In this document: positions 5,895-7,700 of the stretch, in pieces
How the letters are laid out: each line of letters starts with the position of its first letter
Numbering within the stretch: the stretch's first letter is position 1
DNA from: an uncultured Bacilli bacterium
GTDB taxonomy: Bacteria; Bacillota_I; Bacilli_A; RF39; UBA660
Direction: 5' to 3'
DNA: 7,700 nucleotides
Assembly (NCBI GenBank): GCA_944363745.1
Contig: CALVVD010000041.1
Coordinates: forward strand, 1 to 7,700
Made by a program: the position numbers and the translations under genes
The notes under the pieces: generated by a model
The model's database searches: none
The model's input: the letters and a program-made list of their open reading frames with translations, nothing else
Told to the model about the DNA's origin: nothing

Positions 5895-7700
5895 TTAGTA
5901 GTCTAAACATCTTTTAAAAGAAAAGTAAGAGACTAAGTAATAGATTAAATAGATAATTAAGAATAAAAGGGAACTTAAGAAGATAAAGGCTAGATAGGTC
6001 ATACTAGTAGGTAGAAATGCTGCAAAGACATGATTTAAGCTTGTAGTAATAAAGAAGTTAATAATAAATGGGAGTATTACGGGGAATAAGAAATATATAA
6101 GTAATTGTTTTCTAACTGTCTTTAAAATATTTCTTTTACTAAGTCCAAGTTTATTTAAAGTATCATAGTACTTCTTATAAGTAATTCCATCATTTATACT
6201 TTGAACAGAAATAATAGTACCAGTTACTACTGTAAAGATAAAGGCTAGATAAAATAAAGTAAAGTCCATAATTGTCATAACAGATTTATTCATCGCTAAG
6301 TAATAACCTTTTACAAAGACATTTGCAGAAGCATAACAGTAAGTTGCACCAGTTTCAGGGTCTCTCTCACAAATATCATCATCTAAGATATTAAGAAGTT
6401 CATTATTTAATTCTTCTTTAGTCTCTTCTTTAGTATCAACTACTAAAGTATCAGATTCAGACTTTAAATTATCAACGATATTATCAGGTACTACAATAAC
6501 AAAACCATTACCATAAGACCAACTAGAAGTATAATAAAGACTTGTTACATCTTTTAGTTTCAAAGTTTTATCTCCTACTTTAATTGTCTTAAGTTTATCT
6601 TTAATATCCATAATACCATCGTAAACACTACTAGATGAGTGAATATAATACTCATTATCTTTTAAGGTAATAGGACATCTTCCTTTAAGTTCTAATAGTT
6701 TATTATAGTCACTAACTCTTAAATAAGTATCAGTTCCTCTCCAACCCTGATAGTCATAAGATAAGTTATCATTAACATAATTTACATCATTAAAGTACTC
6801 ATGATAAGTAAACACCTCATCTATCGTATATTCTTTCTTAATATGATTTATATATTTATCAAAATTCTCTTCATCATCAATAATTGTAACATCATAAGGA
6901 GCGGACATATCTATTTGGATATCAAATATTTTATTAAACATTAAAGAAAATGTTAAAGATACAAGAGTAAGTGTAATTAATAAAGATAGAGTTCCTAAAG
7001 ACTTTTTCATCGTCTTAACTTTAGCATTAAACTGTCTCATAACAAAGAGATTATCTTTATTATATTTAAGAGTCTTATGTTTTAAGACAAAAGATAAAAG
7101 GAAGTCTGCAAAAGAGGAAATAAATAAGTAGATACCACCTATTAACATAATAATAGATAAAATTACTAATAAAGTATCTGGCTCTATTCCTACTCCTTTA
7201 AACTCATTATTAAAGATAAGTATCCCTCCCATAACAAGAATAAGAGAGATTATAAAAGTAACAATAGATTTCTTTTTAGTTACTTTACTCTTTTCATTAT
7301 GAGAATCTAAATATAATAAATCATGTATTTTAAGGCGTTTAATCCTTCTTTTAGTTAAAAGTAATACCACAAGATATATAAGTAAAAAGTATCCTAAAGA
7401 TAAAAGAATAGGTATTAAATAATTAGTAGGTAATTTAACAAGATATGGGGCATTAAAGATATTTAAGATAATACTTGAAATAATAGTACTAAGTAAAATA
7501 CCTACAAAGAATGATAAGACTAAAGAGATAAAACCTAGTATTAAGTTTTCTAAGATAAACATAAGAGAGATATCTTTCTTACTAATACCAAGTAAGAGAT
7601 ATAGTCCAAACTCTTTACTTCGTCTTTTAAAGATAAATTTAATCATATAGTTAATTAAAAATCCTAAGACAAAACAGACTATTAAACTAACAAAAATCAT
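5895..7700 (-). CDS. BceB-like ABC transporter permease (FtsX family), N-terminus cut by the window edge
   Basis: The 601 visible residues are the bulk of a Bce-type peptide-antibiotic permease. They begin at the second membrane helix; about 60 residues with the first helix should lie beyond 7700, so the ATG at the edge is probably internal. Helices are visible at about 1-24, 43-75, 93-115, 145-164, 177-206, 233-258, 474-498, 533-554 and 567-595, giving ten in the whole protein. Between the seventh and eighth lies a large extracellular domain (about 260-470), the hallmark of this family. The coupling stretch FKRRSKEFGLYLLLGISKKD (24-43) and its echo NKLGLSKRNILKTVRKQL (516-533) are typical. 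The extracellular domain has cysteines at 342, 444 and 455; CERDPETGATYC could form a disulfide loop. The ATPase partner is not in the window and probably precedes this gene. The transporter would sense and release cell-wall-active peptides and signal to the adjacent kinase; the specific drug cannot be read from sequence. Confidence 0.88.
   Translation of the reverse strand: MIFVSLIVCFVLGFLINYMIKFIFKRRSKEFGLYLLLGISKKDISLMFILENLILGFISLVLSFFVGILLSTIISSIILNIFNAPYLVKLPTNYLIPILLSLGYFLLIYLVVLLLTKRRIKRLKIHDLLYLDSHNEKSKVTKKKSIVTFIISLILVMGGILIFNNEFKGVGIEPDTLLVILSIIMLIGGIYLFISSFADFLLSFVLKHKTLKYNKDNLFVMRQFNAKVKTMKKSLGTLSLLITLTLVSLTFSLMFNKIFDIQIDMSAPYDVTIIDDEENFDKYINHIKKEYTIDEVFTYHEYFNDVNYVNDNLSYDYQGWRGTDTYLRVSDYNKLLELKGRCPITLKDNEYYIHSSSSVYDGIMDIKDKLKTIKVGDKTLKLKDVTSLYYTSSWSYGNGFVIVVPDNIVDNLKSESDTLVVDTKEETKEELNNELLNILDDDICERDPETGATYCYASANVFVKGYYLAMNKSVMTIMDFTLFYLAFIFTVVTGTIISVQSINDGITYKKYYDTLNKLGLSKRNILKTVRKQLLIYFLFPVILPFIINFFITTSLNHVFAAFLPTSMTYLAFIFLSSLLFLIIYLIYYLVSYFSFKRCLDY

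Noticed and set aside
7698..7700. ATG at the right edge as the permease start.
   Set aside because: The frame begins at what is the second membrane helix in BceB-type permeases; the first helix and about 60 residues would be missing, so the edge most likely truncates the gene.
4147..7700. The transporter and two-component genes as a new kind of system.
   Set aside because: Kinase topology, regulator type, permease layout and gene order all match known BceRS-BceAB-like modules; only the drug specificity is unknown.

Overview
The window is about 70% A+T or more by eye. It comes from a low-GC Gram-positive bacterium (Bacillota): Shine-Dalgarno sites are strong, sigma-A-like promoters are readable, and the gene families (HelD, UvsE, a Bce-type peptide-sensing module) are typical of Firmicutes. 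The response regulator stops at a TGA exactly where its family normally ends, which argues for the standard bacterial code rather than the mycoplasma code. The lineage cannot be fixed from sequence alone; an uncultured gut Bacilli/Erysipelotrichia-like or Clostridia-like organism would fit.

Left part (1-3212). On the minus strand, an exported and membrane-anchored YHYH-like/cadherin-like protein (2200-3090) is followed by its own promoter-separated neighbour, the RNA-polymerase recycling motor HelD (55-2055). HelD has a leader of about 100 nt holding a stem-loop and a tiny phenylalanine-rich reading frame. The last bases of helD overlap the start of another gene that runs off the left edge (62 to beyond 1). 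That start has a good ribosome binding site, and its first residues faintly resemble the N-terminus of GreA/GreB-type factors.

Middle (3091-4157). uvsE, a UV-damage endonuclease with all nine metal-ligand positions intact, is the only plus-strand gene. It is divergent from the exported-protein gene and convergent with the histidine kinase gene, overlapping the latter tail to tail by 11 bp.

Right part (4147-7700). On the minus strand lies a BceRS-BceAB-like antimicrobial-peptide sensing and detoxification module: the permease (N-terminus cut by the right edge), then a palindromic terminator, a near-consensus promoter, the response regulator and the intramembrane-sensing histidine kinase (ATGA overlap). 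The partner ATPase is not in the window and is expected just beyond 7700. In this family the transporter senses the peptide and relays flux to the kinase, and the regulator then switches on the transporter genes.

Overall these are recognisable chromosomal housekeeping and stress genes. I see no mobile element, CRISPR, tRNA or rRNA, and no clear new multi-gene system. The best leads are the helD leader, the possible helD-gre-like coupling, the HPDEF variant of UvsE, and the exported YHYH-like protein.
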